Assembly (NCBI GenBank): GCA_023091735.1
Contig: JALKBU010000011.1
Coordinates: forward strand, 62,001 to 126,000
DNA: 64,000 nt
Origin: Trichomonas tenax
Taxonomy: Eukaryota > Parabasalia > Trichomonadida > Trichomonadidae
Direction: 5' to 3'
The notes under the pieces are model-generated. The model was given only the letters and a program-made list of their open reading frames with translations. It searched no databases and was not told the DNA's origin. Shown here piece after piece: positions 61,274-64,000 of the stretch (positions within the stretch are counted from its first letter, which is position 1; each line of letters opens with the position of its first letter). The translations under genes and the position numbers were made by a program.

Positions 61274-64000
61274 ATGGGTGAGGGAGACCTCACTCCAGTC
61301 CGCGTTTACGAGTGTAATGACATTCCTATCGACTCGATTCCGCTCGAAAACGTGAAATACTTGGGAGTGTCGGTGATGAACTTGACGAATATCTCTTTGG
61401 TAACAAAATTAAAATCTTTGCAACTCGTTACTTTCAGATTGTGCGCATTAACACAGTTTCCGGAGGAACTGTGGCAACTTCCGCAACTCAGATCTATCGA
61501 TATCTCAGGTAACGCCATTTCGCAATTGCCTCAATCACCGAAATGGAAGGAAATGGTTGAATTGTCGAGTTTTAATATCTCTGAAAACAACATTAACGAA
61601 CTTAGCGAGTTCAGGAATATCATAGAAATACCAAATCTTAAGCAATTAAATTTTACAGGAAATGTATGTCAAGGAGCTAACGATGCACAGAACAGAATGG
61701 TAAAAATATTTCCGAAAATCATTGTTGTTAACGAAACTATCATATTAAGTCAGCATCGAGGTTATCTCGATGAAGTCGCAATATTTGATAATACATCTAC
61801 ACTACCACTATCAAAGACAGACGATTTCTTCTTTAATTATGTCAAATACATGCACGCAACAGGAATGGAAAGATATTTGCGAAGACTTAATGCTGAAAAT
61901 TTCTGTTTGAACAAAGTTTTACGTAAATACAGTTCCGCTGAAAAGATTCAGAGCAATTTTAGAGGCTTTGTTCAAAGAAAAATTTACAAAAAAATGCGAG
62001 AATGCGCAATTGTCATTCAATACCACATTCACAAGTGGTACAAGAAGCGTCTTCAATCGGCGAACGTTATTAAGCGTGCCTTCTTGCATTTCATGACGAA
62101 ACAAAAAATCAAATTAATTCGCGCTGCAAGAGTCATTCAATCTCGCTGGCGTGCAAAACAAGTAGCTGAGCTCGCGCTGATTGAGCTTTTCTCTTCAAAT
62201 GACAGAATTGAGTTCTTCGTGACTCCAAATGATGCAAAATTCCTCGAAGATTACTGCAGACAAAAACAATTCGCGAATCCTTCTTTCATTCACACAAGCG
62301 AATACAAACTTCTCAGGCAATCAGAGCCAACGAAATTGATATTGCCTGGAAGTCCGATTGTATATTATTCGCTCGATAACAGTTTTGCTATCAGACATAT
62401 GAATCCAAAACGAGCTCTTTCACCAGATAAAACAATTTGGTGCAATCACGATCACAATTACATGAAGATGAAAATGATGGTCAATCAGCGCGGTTTCAAC
62501 TACACGAATTTATGTCCATTCGCAACATTGCCTCCATCGAAGTACAGAAAGCCAATAAAGAAAATTCAAATTAATGATAAAAGTCAATATCTCATTCTCT
62601 GTTACTTCGAGAGATTGTCAGATTTCATGCAGATCTTCCATTCACTTCAAATCGGTGATGTCAAAGGCGTTCGCTTGATTCCTATCAGAAACGTTCCAAT
62701 GATTGCTTCGACAGTTTGCATTCAGTCAGCAATGAGATCTTTCATCACGAGATTGCACAATTTCCATCAAATAAGACAAGAAGTTCTCCACAAACGCGCT
62801 TTACAGACAATTCGTTGTTTCGTTGGCTTAATGAGAATGAAGAAAATCATGGATGGTGTCAAGAGAACGCAATACTTCAGAGAGAAGATTACGAAACTCA
62901 GTTATTTCTATGTTCGCGATACATTCTTGAGAGAATTGTTTTACATGAAACCAATCATTCCTCTTCACTTCGGATATTCATCGGATCGTGAAATCATTCT
63001 CAAGGAAGGAAATTCTCCGATTTTGAACGCTTTCCTTCCACAAGACAACGGTGATGTCAAAGCAGAAGACTTAAGCACAGTTTTGAAGTTCGGCGCAAGT
63101 GTTTCTCAAGCCAGAACAACGTATTTCGCTGACCCACAAATGATCAATGACAAATTCCTTAGCAGATATGGATTCCACAGAGTTTCGTTTGCTACTGCTG
63201 AAGAAGCTGCTCACAGAGCGATTTTGCTCAGCTGGGTCGCCACAAAGAAAGACTGGTGTTACTTCGAAGAAGACATTGTTGACTTCTGTGCTGCAACGAA
63301 GATCAAGAATGCATGGATCGGTCACACAACGAGAAGAATGATATTCCATCTTGCTGCTCAACAAGGAAAGAAGATCAACATTCAGGCTTTCATTTACAGA
63401 CCGGTTGATTATCGACTCAAAATGCAATTGATGCAGGATGATCAAAACAAGAGAAAGAAACCTGTTACACCAGACATCAATGTTGAAGAACAGATCGACA
63501 TTCTCAGAGGTGTTTATCAGCCTTGGAAATATGTTTTCGATCAATACAAAAAAGATTATGGCACTGAATTAGTCGGACTTCCTGAAAAACCAAAGCGTCC
63601 AACAAAAGAACTCACGCATTCAATGAGACAGATGGGAACGATCAATGATCTTCTTCCTCCTGAACCAGAGCCAGAACCTGAAGTCGTTGAACAAACTCAA
63701 AAACCAACAATATTGAACACAACACCAAGAACATCGAATTTCATTTCTCCTGAAGTTTCCAGATTTGTTATTACTCCTGTAAGGTCAGTGAACTCTCCAT
63801 TATTCGAAACAAGGCCAAAGACAGGATCAATCAAGCCATCGACTCTCAAGAGAATTGTTGGATTCGACAGTTCTCAGTCTTTGACAGCAAACAGCTTTGG
63901 CGGAGCTCCTGTTGAGAAATTGATCGAAAAATCAACATCATCACTTGCCATCGAAAGAGCTCCTTCTCCACCACATCAAATTCGTCCTTCTTCATCGATT
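61274..64000 (+). CDS. LRR and IQ-motif protein (LRRIQ3-like), 3' partial
   Basis: Open from ATG 61274 to the window end: 909 codons, no stop. Residues ~25-160 contain leucine-rich repeats (LKSLQLVTFRLCALTQFPEE, LPQLRSIDISGNAISQLP, IPNLKQLNFTGNVCQG) followed by an LRRcap-like region (FPKIIVVNETIILSQHRG). Three to four IQ motifs follow near 220-300 (EKIQSNFRGFVQRKIYKKMR, CAIVIQYHIHKWYKKRLQ, AARVIQSRWRAKQV), which bind calmodulin or EF-hand light chains. The long middle is helical and basic, and the C-terminal part is Pro/Glu- and Ser-rich (PPEPEPEPEVVEQ). LRR plus IQ proteins such as LRRIQ3 and LRRIQ1 are linked to flagellar axonemes and basal bodies, which would suit a flagellate, but this assignment is tentative. 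Confidence 0.9.
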   Translation, partial: MGEGDLTPVRVYECNDIPIDSIPLENVKYLGVSVMNLTNISLVTKLKSLQLVTFRLCALTQFPEELWQLPQLRSIDISGNAISQLPQSPKWKEMVELSSFNISENNINELSEFRNIIEIPNLKQLNFTGNVCQGANDAQNRMVKIFPKIIVVNETIILSQHRGYLDEVAIFDNTSTLPLSKTDDFFFNYVKYMHATGMERYLRRLNAENFCLNKVLRKYSSAEKIQSNFRGFVQRKIYKKMRECAIVIQYHIHKWYKKRLQSANVIKRAFLHFMTKQKIKLIRAARVIQSRWRAKQVAELALIELFSSNDRIEFFVTPNDAKFLEDYCRQKQFANPSFIHTSEYKLLRQSEPTKLILPGSPIVYYSLDNSFAIRHMNPKRALSPDKTIWCNHDHNYMKMKMMVNQRGFNYTNLCPFATLPPSKYRKPIKKIQINDKSQYLILCYFERLSDFMQIFHSLQIGDVKGVRLIPIRNVPMIASTVCIQSAMRSFITRLHNFHQIRQEVLHKRALQTIRCFVGLMRMKKIMDGVKRTQYFREKITKLSYFYVRDTFLRELFYMKPIIPLHFGYSSDREIILKEGNSPILNAFLPQDNGDVKAEDLSTVLKFGASVSQARTTYFADPQMINDKFLSRYGFHRVSFATAEEAAHRAILLSWVATKKDWCYFEEDIVDFCAATKIKNAWIGHTTRRMIFHLAAQQGKKINIQAFIYRPVDYRLKMQLMQDDQNKRKKPVTPDINVEEQIDILRGVYQPWKYVFDQYKKDYGTELVGLPEKPKRPTKELTHSMRQMGTINDLLPPEPEPEPEVVEQTQKPTILNTTPRTSNFISPEVSRFVITPVRSVNSPLFETRPKTGSIKPSTLKRIVGFDSSQSLTANSFGGAPVEKLIEKSTSSLAIERAPSPPHQIRPSSSI

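Overview
The window looks like nuclear DNA of a trichomonad (parabasalid) protist, closest in character to Tritrichomonas or Trichomonas. This rests on several things. The DNA is strongly AT-rich and every gene is a single long open frame with no visible introns. Leaders are short, with TCAYW initiator (Inr) elements 2-25 bases before several ATGs. The gene families are also typical: BspA-like leucine-rich surface proteins, ankyrin proteins, two-repeat Myb factors, AGC kinases, a very large HECT ligase and a glycine-rich repeat protein. No rRNA, tRNA or CRISPR array was found. Species assignment is inference.

Layout. 1-9038: the 3' part of a helical protein (possibly INTS3-like), a Myb factor, a THEP1-like P-loop NTPase, and a divergent pair made of a tail-anchored FERM-like protein and a Rap/Ral-GAP. 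9569-16921: a small coiled-coil protein, a kelch protein with a myristoylation signal, a 972-residue coiled-coil protein and the Arp2/3 subunit ARPC2. 17000-19372: a long non-coding stretch holding a young 652-bp transposon-like element with near-identical 200-bp inverted arms and a 10-bp target duplication. 19373-28273: a 2966-residue HECT E3 ligase. 28513-31360: a decayed BspA-like gene. 31556-35308: a WD-type protein, followed by a diverged tandem repeat.

36087-44327 is mixed. It contains a truncated glycine-rich gene, a membrane-protein fragment, a disordered basic protein with an upstream cluster of a repeated motif, a PH-AGC kinase, and a GC-richer island with frameshifted coding remnants (possibly Maverick/Polinton-like). 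44328-52372 holds an ankyrin protein, a dually acylated 92-residue protein, a coiled-coil protein, profilin and a SUN-like protein. 52403-58187 holds a short ORF, a decayed ankyrin gene, an intact M18 aminopeptidase homologue that has lost all its metal ligands, and a second decayed BspA-like gene. 58757-64000 holds a two-RRM protein, a non-coding tract with a GC-rich patch and a near-perfect nested hairpin, and an LRR-IQ protein running off the end.

Functional threads: actin and cell cortex (ARPC2, profilin, FERM-like protein, Rap/Ral-GAP, PH-AGC kinase), membrane-anchored signalling (three MGxxxS starts), and a contrast between intact housekeeping genes and repeatedly broken copies of expanded surface or ankyrin families. 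A motif of the form TTTTGNCAYGTAAA recurs just upstream of several genes and is the best candidate for an undescribed regulatory element here.
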